64,000 nucleotides of DNA. Source: Rhodoferax sp. (lineage in GTDB: Bacteria > Pseudomonadota > Gammaproteobacteria > Burkholderiales > Burkholderiaceae_C). Shown one piece after another: positions 26,721 to 35,144 of the stretch (position 1 is the stretch's first letter; each line of letters begins with the position of its first letter). Under the pieces are notes generated by a model. That model was not told the DNA's origin. It made no database searches and saw nothing but the letters and a program-made list of their open reading frames with translations. The stretch is from positions 1 through 64,000 of the forward strand of contig NZ_JAGPBB010000002.1 of assembly GCF_018063565.1 (NCBI RefSeq), read 5' to 3'. Both the position numbers and the translations under genes were made by a program.

Positions 26721-28187
26721 ATGTTGGCCATGAATCCACCCAGAACCGTGGAGGGACCATCCGCTGCTGTGTCAAACGCCAGTTGTTGGCAGCCACATAA
26801 CGCCCTTCGACGGATCGCAAAGTCAGCGTTCAAGCAGATTCAACTCCCGAACATTTGTGCACTCGGATTTGCTGGCTCCATTGGCTTTGCAGTATCTGGT
26901 ACTTCTGCCGATTGGCAGTTGATATCAACCAACATTGGTAATGAAGATGCGGTCGAGACTGTCACTTTGACGCACACCTCTCTCAAGAAAGTCGCCCTGA
27001 ACATTGATGAATTTCAGGGGCGGTGGATCAAGGTGACTGGTCATGTTGATGACGCATCGGTATATACAAAACTCACAATGCAGGCCTTTAAGGATGCGAA
27101 CCTGACATCGAGTTCTCTGGACACGATATGTTCCCGAAGGAAAGGTCCCGCGTACTGCGAGTCTGCTGGATGGGTGCCCTACGATGCCTCCAGCGCCACG
27201 CTAACCGTCTACAGTGAAAACACGCCGGCTGTTATCTCGGAGTTACGTGTCTACAGAAGTGCCGACAACATACCGATTCAGCCAAAATCATGGGTTCGGA
27301 TGTCGCGATTGATCGTGAAGATGAAAGATCTTTACTATCGAACCGAGGAAGTCAACTGGGACGATCTTCGCATGCACACCAAAGCCGCAATGGCAGCTCC
27401 TGGGGATTTTGATCCTGTCCCTGGTGCTTTGACATATGTAAAAAACAATCTGCCAGGAAGTAAGCATACTTTCTTGGTCACCAAGGAACAGCGTGCATCC
27501 GGAGCCGAGGCGATATTCAAGGAAAAAGGGACAGCAGGTGTGCTGCCCTCATGCTCTGCTGTTGGACAAGGCACTTGGAAATTAGTCCTTCCGGCCACAT
27601 CGACCCTCGCGCACAAGTTGAAAACAGCCTACGTGCGCGCGGCCAACCAATGCCTTCTGAGTCAGCCTTCCAGGACAAAATGGATCCTTGACCTGCGTGA
27701 CAATGGCGGTGGAGACTCAGGACTGACGATCAGTGCGATCGCTCCCCTGTTCACAGCTGGCCTGTTGTTCACATGGGTGAACGGGCAAAAAGAAGAAGTG
27801 CAGGTTTTTATTACCAATGACAGTGTGAAGATGCGCGACAAGCAGGGATTTCACCAGGTCAGCGCTGACGCATCACACGTCGGTGTCCGTGCGAATGCGC
27901 ATGTCATTGCGTGGATTGGGCCTGGTTGCGGCAGTGCATGTGAAGCGACGGCCGTCGCGCTGTTGGGTCGCCCGAAAACGCGTCTTGTTGGTCAAACCAC
28001 AGCCGGGTATGCCACAGGCAACGAGACAATTTTCGTGAACAAGGAATACGATTTGGCTCTGACTGCGGGACGAATGAAAGACAAGTTTGGACGATTGATC
28101 GGCGACAGCGTCGAGCCGCAGGTTTTCAACGACTCAAACGATATTGCGGAGATATTGCTATCGGGAGAGAGGCAGCATGAACATTGA
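26721..28187 (+). CDS. S41-like peptidase with atypical composition
   Basis: A 488-residue protein with a possible export helix (ICALGFAGSIGFAVSG, about 45-60 from this start). An unrecognised region of about 200 residues follows, then an S41/tail-protease-like core: WILDLRDNGGGDSG (about 330), the Ser motif GPGCGSACEATAVALLGRPK, and LVGQTTAGYATGNETIF. This resembles S41 (IRBP-like) peptidases. The N-terminus is uncertain: ATG at 26721 or 26730, or a start further in. It is visibly less GC-rich, with codons unlike its neighbours, suggesting horizontal acquisition. No functional partner is seen. Confidence 0.65.
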   Translation: MLAMNPPRTVEGPSAAVSNASCWQPHNALRRIAKSAFKQIQLPNICALGFAGSIGFAVSGTSADWQLISTNIGNEDAVETVTLTHTSLKKVALNIDEFQGRWIKVTGHVDDASVYTKLTMQAFKDANLTSSSLDTICSRRKGPAYCESAGWVPYDASSATLTVYSENTPAVISELRVYRSADNIPIQPKSWVRMSRLIVKMKDLYYRTEEVNWDDLRMHTKAAMAAPGDFDPVPGALTYVKNNLPGSKHTFLVTKEQRASGAEAIFKEKGTAGVLPSCSAVGQGTWKLVLPATSTLAHKLKTAYVRAANQCLLSQPSRTKWILDLRDNGGGDSGLTISAIAPLFTAGLLFTWVNGQKEEVQVFITNDSVKMRDKQGFHQVSADASHVGVRANAHVIAWIGPGCGSACEATAVALLGRPKTRLVGQTTAGYATGNETIFVNKEYDLALTAGRMKDKFGRLIGDSVEPQVFNDSNDIAEILLSGERQHEH

Positions 28188-28251
28188 ATGCCATGCTCGA
28201 CATACGGGCAGGATTGGAAGACCGCCAGACCTGACCGCCCGAGGACTGTGC

Positions 28252-28257
28252 TACATT
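28252..28257 (+). promoter_or_regulatory. Candidate -10 element for the aroG attenuator leader
   Basis: TACATT, followed by CGTGCCCC and the leader-peptide ATG at 28266. This is the same geometry as GATAAT-CGCGCCCC-ATG before rodA. It implies transcription starts at or very near the ATG. No convincing -35 is seen at 17 bases. Confidence 0.4.
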
Positions 28258-28265
28258 CGTGCCCC

Positions 28266-28340
28266 ATGAATTCGGCCTGTTTCTTTTTTAGCTATTTCTG
28301 GTTCTCACGCGCCTGCGGCGGTAGAGAGAGTAGAACGTAG
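28266..28340 (+). CDS. Aromatic-rich leader peptide of DAHP synthase attenuator
   Basis: A 24-codon reading frame, MNSACFFFSYFWFSRACGG then RESRT and TAG. Seven of 13 residues from 6 to 13 and around are aromatic (FFF, Y, F, W, F), far beyond chance. It sits 93 bases before the DAHP synthase start, and a rho-independent terminator lies between. Ribosome stalling at Phe/Tyr/Trp codons when aromatic amino acids are scarce would let GCGGCGG (28315-28321) pair with the 5' arm of the terminator (CCGCC, 28371-28375) and allow read-through. The class is known (pheL, trpL); this one appears to monitor all three aromatic amino acids at once. Confidence 0.75.
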   Translation: MNSACFFFSYFWFSRACGGRESRT

Positions 28341-28366
28341 CTAAAAACAAGCGACCCGATTCCTCC

Positions 28367-28396
28367 AAAACCGCCGGCCACCCCGGCGGTTTTTTT
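28367..28396 (+). terminator. Attenuator terminator upstream of DAHP synthase
   Basis: CCGCCGG (28371-28377), a 5-base loop, CCGGCGG (28383-28389), then seven T. Flanking AAAA/TTTT lengthens the stem. It lies between the aromatic leader peptide and the aroG start, the position of a classical attenuator. Confidence 0.85.
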
Positions 28397-28433
28397 ATGT
28401 GTTTTTGAAACCTAACTTGCAAGGATGTTTGCC

Positions 28434-29582
28434 ATGAATGCCAAAGCTGTTGCACCTGTCGATCAGGATTACTGGTCAGGGTCTACCAATACCCATGCCA
28501 CCGACCGTACCGGTCAGACCGACAACGAGCGCATCAAGGACATCACTGTGTTACCCCCACCTGAACACCTGATCCGGTTCTTTCCGATCGCGGGTACTGC
28601 GGTCGAAAAGATGATCGGCCAGACCCGCCGCAACATTCACGACATCATGGCAGGACGCGATGACCGACTGTTGCTGGTGATTGGGCCATGCTCGATCCAT
28701 GACCCGGCGGCTGCCATGGACTACGCCCGTCGTCTGAAGGTACAACGCGACAAGTACGCGGGCACGCTGGAGATCGTGATGCGGGTGTACTTTGAAAAGC
28801 CGCGTACCACCGTGGGCTGGAAAGGCCTGATCAACGATCCTTATCTGGACGAAAGTTTTCGCATTGACGAGGGTCTGCGCATGGCGCGCCAGTTGCTCAT
28901 CGAGATCAACCGTCTTGGCCTGCCTGCTGCCAGTGAGTTTCTGGACGTTATATCGCCGCAGTATCTGGGCGATCTGATCGCCTGGGGCGCCATTGGCGCA
29001 CGTACCACCGAGAGTCAGGTGCACCGTGAACTCGCCTCGGGCCTGTCGGCACCGATCGGGTTCAAGAATGGCACCGACGGCAACATTCGCATTGCCAGCG
29101 ATGCCATCCATGCCGCTGCCGGCGGGCACCACTTTTTGTCGGTGCACAAAAACGGGCAGGTGGCCATCGTGCAGACCAAGGGTAACCGCGACTGTCACGT
29201 GATCTTGCGTGGTGGCAAAGCGCCCAATTACGATGCGGCAAGTGTTGCCGCAGCCTGTGCCGAACTTGAAAAATCAAAACTTCCGCAAACCCTGATGGTC
29301 GATTGCAGCCATGCCAATAGCAGCAAGCAACATGAAAAGCAGCGCGAGGTGGCCGCGGACATCAGCACTCAGATTGCCAGTGGTTCGCGTCAGGTGTTTG
29401 GTGTCATGCTGGAAAGTCACCTGCAGGCAGGAGCACAAAAATTCACGCCGGGCAAAGACAAGGCGGACAAGCTTGAATATGGCAAAAGCATCACCGACGC
29501 CTGTCTGGGTTGGGACGACTCGCTACCGCTGCTCGATCTGTTATCACAAGCGGTGCTCGCGCGGCGTGCCATCACCCGGTGA
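28434..29582 (+). CDS. aroG: 3-deoxy-7-phosphoheptulonate (DAHP) synthase, class I
   Basis: A 382-residue enzyme joining phosphoenolpyruvate and erythrose 4-phosphate, the first step of the shikimate pathway. Class I AroFGH motifs: LLVIGPCSIHDP (about 85), YFEKPRTTVGWKGL, GARTTESQVHRELASGLSAP, VDCSHANSSKQ and GVMLESHL. ATG 28434 is preferred, with AAGGA eight bases upstream; ATG 28425 would abut that site. Regulation by transcription attenuation is indicated by the aromatic leader peptide and terminator upstream. Which amino acid inhibits the enzyme cannot be read by eye. Confidence 0.93.
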   Translation: MNAKAVAPVDQDYWSGSTNTHATDRTGQTDNERIKDITVLPPPEHLIRFFPIAGTAVEKMIGQTRRNIHDIMAGRDDRLLLVIGPCSIHDPAAAMDYARRLKVQRDKYAGTLEIVMRVYFEKPRTTVGWKGLINDPYLDESFRIDEGLRMARQLLIEINRLGLPAASEFLDVISPQYLGDLIAWGAIGARTTESQVHRELASGLSAPIGFKNGTDGNIRIASDAIHAAAGGHHFLSVHKNGQVAIVQTKGNRDCHVILRGGKAPNYDAASVAAACAELEKSKLPQTLMVDCSHANSSKQHEKQREVAADISTQIASGSRQVFGVMLESHLQAGAQKFTPGKDKADKLEYGKSITDACLGWDDSLPLLDLLSQAVLARRAITR

Positions 29583-29611
29583 GGCAGGATCTTTGCTTCG
29601 GTCTGCGAGTG

Positions 29612-29638
29612 TAGACTTCATGAAAAAAATGAAGTCTA
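29612..29638. terminator. Bidirectional stem-loop between convergent aroG and mpl
   Basis: TAGACTTCAT and ATGAAGTCTA, 10 perfect pairs, with loop GAAAAAA. It lies between two convergent gene ends. There is no strong T-run, so it is at best a shared or weak terminator. Its right arm runs into repeat copy D. Confidence 0.45.
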
Positions 29639-29677
29639 GCGCAATATCCATAAGGTTTTACAGCTATCGTTTTTGAA
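29631..29677 (-). repeat. Dispersed intergenic repeat, copy D (inverted)
   Basis: Minus strand reads AACGATAGCTGTAAAACCTT, then ATGGATATTGCGCTAGACTT, matching the family layout. The TAG of its ATAGCTG is the stop codon of mpl, so the repeat abuts and terminates that reading frame. Confidence 0.6.
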
Positions 29678-31049
29678 TTATTTCAAGCAACTTGGCGGGC
29701 ATTCCGCCAAAGCCGCCATTGCTCATGCAAACAATGTGATCACCGGGACGTGCACAGCGGCCGATGTGTGCCGCCAGCGTCTCGATGTTTTCATGAACCG
29801 TCACTTTGCTGCCCATGGGTTCCAGCGCCGAGGCCACGTCCCATCCCAGACCGCCGCTATGGCAAAACGCCAGATCCGCTGACGCCAGACTCCACGGCAA
29901 CTGTGATTTCATGGTGCCCAGCTTCATGGTGTTGGAGCGTGGCTCGAACACCGCCAGGATGCGTTGCTGTGGGCCCAGCGTGTGTCGCAGACCATCCAGC
30001 GTGGTGCGCATCGCTGTGGGGTGGTGTGCAAAATCGTCGTACACGGTGATTTCGCCCGCATCGGTCTTGACGCGACCACGCACCTCCATGCGCCGTTTGA
30101 CGTTTTCAAATCGTGCCAATGCCGCGCAGGCATCGGCCGGCAGGACGCCCACATGCTGCGCTGCGGCAATGGCGGCCAGCGCGTTGAGCTGATTGTGGGT
30201 ACCACTCAGTGACCATTGAACCCGTCCTACGCCATCACCCTGATGGATGACTTCAAAGTCATCAGCTTCACCTGCCGCGTTGAAGTCAGAGACGGTTGTG
30301 CCAAAGCTGCGTTGCTCGCTCCAGCAACCTTTGTTCAATACCCGCACCAGGCTCTCTTCGAGGTCGTTCACAATGACTCGCCCGCAGGCGGGCACCGTGC
30401 GTATCAGGTGATGGAACTGGCGCTCAATGTCGGCCAGGGTGTCAAAAATATCAGCGTGATCAAATTCGAGATTGTTCAGCACGGCGGTGCGTGGCCGGTA
30501 ATGGACAAACTTGCTGCGTTTGTCGAAAAACGCAGTGTCGTACTCGTCGGCTTCAATGACAAAAGTTTTCTGTTGCCCGAGTCTGGCGGAAACGCCAAAG
30601 TTGAGCGGCACCCCACCGACCAGAAATCCGGGCGCAAGGCCGGCAGACTCAAGAATCCAGCTGGTCATGGCGGTGGTTGTGGTTTTACCGTGAGTGCCCG
30701 CCACGGCGATCACGTGGCGGCCGCGCAGAATGTGCTCCTCCAGCCATTGAGGACCACTGGTATAGGGTAAACCGGCGTCCAGAATGGCCTCCATGAGCGG
30801 GTATCGGGCGCTTCCGTCTGCCAATCGGGCGCGACTGATCACATTTCCGATCACAAAAATATCGGGTTTGAACGACAGTTGGTTGGCACTGTAACCTTCG
30901 ACCAGGTCAATGCCGAGCGCGCGCAACTGCTCACTCATTGGTGGGTAGACGCCCGCGTCGCAGCCAGTAACCTTGTGGCCCGCTTCGCGCGCCAAAGCGG
31001 CCAGACCACCCATGAAGGTGCCGCAAATACCAAGAATGTGAAGATGCAT
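29664..31049 (-). CDS. mpl: UDP-N-acetylmuramate:L-alanyl-gamma-D-glutamyl-meso-diaminopimelate ligase
   Basis: A 461-residue Mur-ligase that joins recovered murein tripeptide to UDP-MurNAc in peptidoglycan recycling. Family marks: N-terminal MHLHILGICGTFMGGLAALA, the ATP-binding AVAGTHGKTTTTAM (about 110-123), FVIEADEYDTAFFDKRSKF and VYDDFAHHPTAMRTTL. ATG 31049 gives the usual family N-terminus; an in-frame ATG 21 bases upstream would add MTPKIGH. It pairs functionally with AmpD (41323-41949), also in murein recycling but not linked. The last codons and stop lie in repeat copy D. Confidence 0.93.
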   Translation of the reverse strand: MHLHILGICGTFMGGLAALAREAGHKVTGCDAGVYPPMSEQLRALGIDLVEGYSANQLSFKPDIFVIGNVISRARLADGSARYPLMEAILDAGLPYTSGPQWLEEHILRGRHVIAVAGTHGKTTTTAMTSWILESAGLAPGFLVGGVPLNFGVSARLGQQKTFVIEADEYDTAFFDKRSKFVHYRPRTAVLNNLEFDHADIFDTLADIERQFHHLIRTVPACGRVIVNDLEESLVRVLNKGCWSEQRSFGTTVSDFNAAGEADDFEVIHQGDGVGRVQWSLSGTHNQLNALAAIAAAQHVGVLPADACAALARFENVKRRMEVRGRVKTDAGEITVYDDFAHHPTAMRTTLDGLRHTLGPQQRILAVFEPRSNTMKLGTMKSQLPWSLASADLAFCHSGGLGWDVASALEPMGSKVTVHENIETLAAHIGRCARPGDHIVCMSNGGFGGMPAKLLEIIQKR

Positions 31050-31136
31050 GTGCCCGATTTTAGGTGTCATCGGCGGAAGGGGCGCTCACTCCATCCTCGA
31101 GCCGGACTGGCGAAAGCAAGGCAAAATGCGCCGGGA

Positions 31137-31730
31137 ATGCACCACAGCTCTGCGAAACATGCCGCCATGGCGGCACAACTTGTTGTTGAGGAAGGGCTCG
31201 AATACGGGCCGGCCAAGCGGCGCGCGGCGAAAATGCTGGGTACGCGCGGTCGCACCGCACTGCCTGGCAATGATGAGCTGGAAGCGGCTGTGCGCGACTA
31301 TATTGCGGTTTTTTGCGCCCATACCCAGCCCGCAGAGTTGCTTGCCCTGCGCAGGCTGGCTCAGATCTGGATGCAGCGATTGACGGAATTCAGGCCCCAT
31401 TTGAGTGGGGCTGTCTGGCAGGGCACGGCAACCCGGCGCTCCGATATTTACCTGCAGCTGTTTTGTGATGACAGCAAAGCGGCGGAAATTGCCTTGATCG
31501 ACCAAGGTGTCAAATATCAGGCGCGCAGTGTCAACGGTTTTCGTGGCGAACCGGTGCCGACCTTGAGTCTGCATGTTTTTTGTACTGATTTTCAGGAGGA
31601 GGTTGGCGTGCATCTGATGATTCATGACCACGACGATGTACGTGGCGCGTTGAAGCCGGGCGCCAATGGGCGAGCGGCGCGAGGTGATGTGCACGCGTTG
31701 CAGCGTTTGCTGGCAGGGGAGTTGGCATGA
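31137..31730 (+). CDS. Conserved-looking hypothetical protein upstream of tlpA
   Basis: A 197-residue soluble protein, not assigned to a family. It starts MHHSSAKHAAMAAQLVVEEG. The middle is helical (AELLALRRLAQIWMQRL); the second half (GTATRRSDIYLQLFCDDSK, HVFCTDFQEEVGVHLMIHD) looks alpha/beta. The GT..SD pattern recalls minimal nucleotidyltransferases, but is not enough to call one. Its stop overlaps the tlpA ATG by four bases, so they form an operon. It starts 87 bases from the divergent mpl. Confidence 0.6.
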   Translation: MHHSSAKHAAMAAQLVVEEGLEYGPAKRRAAKMLGTRGRTALPGNDELEAAVRDYIAVFCAHTQPAELLALRRLAQIWMQRLTEFRPHLSGAVWQGTATRRSDIYLQLFCDDSKAAEIALIDQGVKYQARSVNGFRGEPVPTLSLHVFCTDFQEEVGVHLMIHDHDDVRGALKPGANGRAARGDVHALQRLLAGELA

Positions 31731-32278
31731 GCGGGGCGTACGCGCCGTCGTCCCGCCGTGCCTGGCTGGCGGCGGGGGTGGGTGTGGCCGTGGCTTCAGT
31801 TGGCGCTGGCCTGGTGTTGCGCCGCCAACAGCAACAGGCGCGTGCGCTGACCGAGGTGGAGCAATCCCTTTGGCAACAAAAATTTGAGCAGATCGATGGA
31901 AACCTTTTGCCGATGTCCAGATTTCAGGGGGAGTCACTGATTTTGAACTTCTGGGCCACTTGGTGCCCGCCTTGCGTTGAGGAACTTCCGTTATTGAACG
32001 CTTTTTTTCAGGAAAATCGTGAAAAGGGTTGGCAAGTGCTGGGGTTGGCCGTTGATCAAGCGATACCAGTGAAAAGGTTCCTGCAGCATTCCCCGTTGGC
32101 CTTCCCGGTGGCCCTGGCAGGCTTTGCGGGTGTTGAATTGAGCCGTTCACTGGGAAATCTCAGCGGCGGTTTGCCTTACACGGTGGTTCTAGGGCGCGCA
32201 GGCGGGGTGCAGCACCGTAAAATGGGTCGTCTCAATCCCGCCGATCTAACGGCCTGGAGTGACTTGCCGGGGCGCTAG
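31727..32278 (+). CDS. TlpA/ResA-type thiol:disulfide oxidoreductase
   Basis: A 183-residue membrane-anchored thioredoxin. An N-terminal helix (AWLAAGVGVAVASVGAGLVL, about 12-31) is followed by a periplasmic domain with the redox site NFWATWCPPCVEELP (about 75-88) and the cis-Pro region GGLPYTVVLG. Such proteins reduce disulfides for cytochrome c maturation or related tasks. It overlaps the hypothetical gene upstream and precedes accB by 120 bases. Confidence 0.9.
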   Translation: MSGAYAPSSRRAWLAAGVGVAVASVGAGLVLRRQQQQARALTEVEQSLWQQKFEQIDGNLLPMSRFQGESLILNFWATWCPPCVEELPLLNAFFQENREKGWQVLGLAVDQAIPVKRFLQHSPLAFPVALAGFAGVELSRSLGNLSGGLPYTVVLGRAGGVQHRKMGRLNPADLTAWSDLPGR

Positions 32279-32398
32279 GCCGGTATTTTTCGGGCGAGTA
32301 GAATGCGCATCCCTGTCAAGATTTTTGGCTATTTAGCTAAGAGTTGCTGCTTTTTAAGATAAATTAAGCTGTTTTTGTTACTGTTCGTTGGAGACGCC

Positions 32399-32857
32399 AT
32401 GGACCTTAGAAAACTTAAAACCCTGATCGATCTGGTATCAGAGTCAAACGTGTCGGAACTGGAAATCACCGAAGCTGAGGGTAAGGTGCGCATTGTGAAA
32501 GGCGGAGCGATTGCACCCGTGATGTATGCTCCGGTCAATGCGCCTGTGGCCGCTGCGGCCCCGGTTGCAGCGCCCGCCGTTGTGGTCGATCCCGGGGCAA
32601 CGGCAGCCGAGGTCGCTGAGTCCGGCCACCTGACCAAGTCGCCGATGGTTGGCACGTTCTACCGTTCGGCCTCACCGGGTGCCAAGTCCTTTGTGGAAGT
32701 TGGTGACGCCGTGAAGGAAGGTGACACCATTTGCATCATCGAGGCCATGAAGATCCTCAACGAGATCGAAGCAGACAAAACTGGCACCATCAAACGCATT
32801 CTGGCAGAGAACGGCCAGGCTGTTGAGTACGGCCAAGGCCTGTTCATCATTGAATGA
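32399..32857 (+). CDS. accB: Acetyl-CoA carboxylase biotin carboxyl carrier protein
   Basis: A 152-residue carrier of the biotin that is carboxylated in the first step of fatty-acid synthesis. It has an N-terminal helical part ([20 protein letters not shown]), an Ala/Pro-rich linker, and a biotinyl domain (about 78-152) with the modified lysine in [14 protein letters not shown]. The start MDLRKLK follows TTGGAG. accC follows 15 bases on; a prmA gene completes the run. Confidence 0.95.
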   Translation: MDLRKLKTLIDLVSESNVSELEITEAEGKVRIVKGGAIAPVMYAPVNAPVAAAAPVAAPAVVVDPGATAAEVAESGHLTKSPMVGTFYRSASPGAKSFVEVGDAVKEGDTICIIEAMKILNEIEADKTGTIKRILAENGQAVEYGQGLFIIE

Positions 32858-32872
32858 GCTCAGGCAATATCC

Positions 32873-34222
32873 ATGTTTAAGAAAATACTGATTGCCAACC
32901 GTGGCGAGATTGCCCTGCGTATCCAGCGTGCTTGTCGCGAACTGGGTGTCAAGGCGGTCATGGTTTACTCTGAGGCAGATCGCGAGGCCAAATACATCAA
33001 GCTGGCAGAAGAAGCGGTGTGTATCGGGCCGGCGGCATCGGGTCTGAGCTATCTGAATATGCCCGCCATCATCTCAGCCGCCGAGGTCACGGACGCGGAG
33101 GCGATCCATCCCGGCTACGGTTTTTTGAGCGAAAACGCGGACTTTGCCGAGCGGGTTGAGCGCAGTGGCTTTCAGTTCATTGGTCCTACGCCAGAGTCGA
33201 TCCGCATCATGGGCGACAAGGTTTCCGCCAAACAGGCCATGATCAAGGCGGGTGTGCCTTGTGTGCCGGGTTCAGAAGGGGAACTGCCGGACGATCCGGT
33301 ACAGATCAAACGGATCGCCAAGAGCATCGGTTATCCGGTCATCATCAAGGCCGCTGGCGGCGGAGGTGGGCGGGGGATGCGGGTGGTACATACCGAGGCG
33401 GCGTTGATCAACGCGGTGGCGATGACCAAGAACGAGGCAGGCGCGGCCTTTGGCAACCCTGCCGTGTACATGGAGAAGTTTCTCCAGAATCCGCGCCACA
33501 TCGAGATCCAGGTTCTGGCCGACAAGTACCGCAATGCGGTGTATTTGGGCGAACGTGATTGTTCGATGCAGCGGCGTCATCAAAAAATCATCGAAGAGGC
33601 TCCTGCACCTGGCATCGTGCGCAAGATCATTGATCGCGTGGGTGACCGTTGTGTCGCCGCGTGCAAGAAAATTGGCTACCGTGGTGCCGGTACCTTCGAG
33701 TTCTTGTATGAGGATGGTGAGTTTTACTTCATCGAGATGAACACCCGGGTTCAGGTCGAGCATCCAGTCACTGAAATGACCACCGGGATTGATATCGTCA
33801 AAACCCAGATCATGGTGGCAGCAGGGGAGAAGCTACCCTTTACCCAGCGGCAGATCCAGATTCGCGGGCATGCCATTGAATGCCGCCTGAACGCGGAAGA
33901 TCCGTATAAGTTCATTCCCTCGCCCGGGCGGATCACCATGTGGCATCCACCAGGCGGACCGGGTGTGCGGGTGGATTCCCATGTTTATACCAACTATTTT
34001 GTCCCCCCCAATTACGACTCAATGATTGGCAAGATCATTGTGCACGGAGACACCCGCGAGCAGGCTCTGGCGCGGATGCGCACCGCATTGGGTGAAACGG
34101 TGGTGGAAGGCATCAACACCAATATCGCGCTGCATCGGGAGTTGATGATCGATGCCAAATTCATGTCCGGAGGGACCAACATCCATTATCTGGAAGGCTG
34201 GCTGGCGGATCACCCCCGCTGA
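32873..34222 (+). CDS. accC: Acetyl-CoA carboxylase biotin carboxylase subunit
   Basis: A 449-residue enzyme that carboxylates the biotin on AccB using ATP and bicarbonate. Typical features: [30 protein letters not shown], the Gly-rich ATP loop [15 protein letters not shown] (about 160), [19 protein letters not shown], and catalytic [17 protein letters not shown]. Full length. It is in one transcription unit with accB and prmA. Confidence 0.96.
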   Translation: MFKKILIANRGEIALRIQRACRELGVKAVMVYSEADREAKYIKLAEEAVCIGPAASGLSYLNMPAIISAAEVTDAEAIHPGYGFLSENADFAERVERSGFQFIGPTPESIRIMGDKVSAKQAMIKAGVPCVPGSEGELPDDPVQIKRIAKSIGYPVIIKAAGGGGGRGMRVVHTEAALINAVAMTKNEAGAAFGNPAVYMEKFLQNPRHIEIQVLADKYRNAVYLGERDCSMQRRHQKIIEEAPAPGIVRKIIDRVGDRCVAACKKIGYRGAGTFEFLYEDGEFYFIEMNTRVQVEHPVTEMTTGIDIVKTQIMVAAGEKLPFTQRQIQIRGHAIECRLNAEDPYKFIPSPGRITMWHPPGGPGVRVDSHVYTNYFVPPNYDSMIGKIIVHGDTREQALARMRTALGETVVEGINTNIALHRELMIDAKFMSGGTNIHYLEGWLADHPR

Positions 34223-34234
34223 GCTTGCGGCTGT

Positions 34235-35137
34235 ATGTACGAGTTGCGCCTGATGTGTCCCGAGGAACAGGTGGAGTGGCTCAGTGATGCGCTGGATGCC
34301 CTGGATGTCTTGAGTGTCAGCGTCGAAGACGCCGATGCGCAAACCGATGCCGAACAGGCCTTGTTCGGCGAGCCCGGGATGCCGCCTCCCAAAGACGGCT
34401 GGCAGCGCTCACGGATATTGGCCCTTTTTGCCCAGCGGGCGCAGGCGACCGACGCTTATGCACTGTTGCGGCAACAAGATCAGTTCACGGGGTGTGAGTT
34501 CCTTGGGATTGAGGAGGTTCCCGAACAGGATTGGGTGCGTCTGACGCAGTCCCAATTTGCTCCGGTTGAAATCACCCCGGATTTCTGGATTGTGCCAAGC
34601 TGGCATGAACCACCGGAACAAGCGGCGGTCGTGATACGGTTGGACCCAGGTTTGGCATTTGGCACTGGCACTCATCCGACCACGCGCATGTGTCTGCGCT
34701 GGATCGCCGGGCAAGCCCGCGCCCAACCCACCGGTGCTATCGCAGAGCGGGTTCTGGATTACGGCTGTGGCTCAGGCATCTTGGCGATTGGTGCTGCCAA
34801 GTTGGGTGCCATCGATGTGGATGCTGTGGATATTGACCCCGCTGCGCTGGATTCGGCGGTGCAGAATGCGCAAGCCAACGGGGTGAAGATTCGTACTGGA
34901 ATGCCAGAACTTGCCCGTGGAGCTTACGAGCTGGTGCTGGCCAACATTCTGGCCAGTCCGCTAAAGGTTCTGGCACCCTTGCTGTGCGGGCATGTGGCTG
35001 ACGGGGGTGAGCTGGTGCTGGCGGGCATACTGGATCGGCAGGAACAGGAGCTGATTGAAGCGTATGCACCGTATTGCCAATTGACGGTGGCCGATCGTGA
35101 AGATGGCTGGATTCTGATGAGCGCCCGACTCGGGTAG
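34235..35137 (+). CDS. prmA: Ribosomal protein L11 methyltransferase
   Basis: A 300-residue SAM-dependent methyltransferase that trimethylates ribosomal protein L11. The N-terminal L11-binding domain begins MYELRLMCPEEQVEWLSDAL. The catalytic part has the substrate-entry motif DPGLAFGTGTHPTTRMCL, SAM motif LDYGCGSGILAIGAAKLGA and the NPPY-like NILASPL. It starts 12 bases after accC, a common betaproteobacterial order. Confidence 0.95.
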   Translation: MYELRLMCPEEQVEWLSDALDALDVLSVSVEDADAQTDAEQALFGEPGMPPPKDGWQRSRILALFAQRAQATDAYALLRQQDQFTGCEFLGIEEVPEQDWVRLTQSQFAPVEITPDFWIVPSWHEPPEQAAVVIRLDPGLAFGTGTHPTTRMCLRWIAGQARAQPTGAIAERVLDYGCGSGILAIGAAKLGAIDVDAVDIDPAALDSAVQNAQANGVKIRTGMPELARGAYELVLANILASPLKVLAPLLCGHVADGGELVLAGILDRQEQELIEAYAPYCQLTVADREDGWILMSARLG

Positions 35138-35144
35138 TGCGCAC

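Noticed and set aside
31086..32150. 354-codon minus-strand frame
   Set aside because: It is antisense to the hypothetical gene and tlpA, which have coupled starts and the WCPPC motif.
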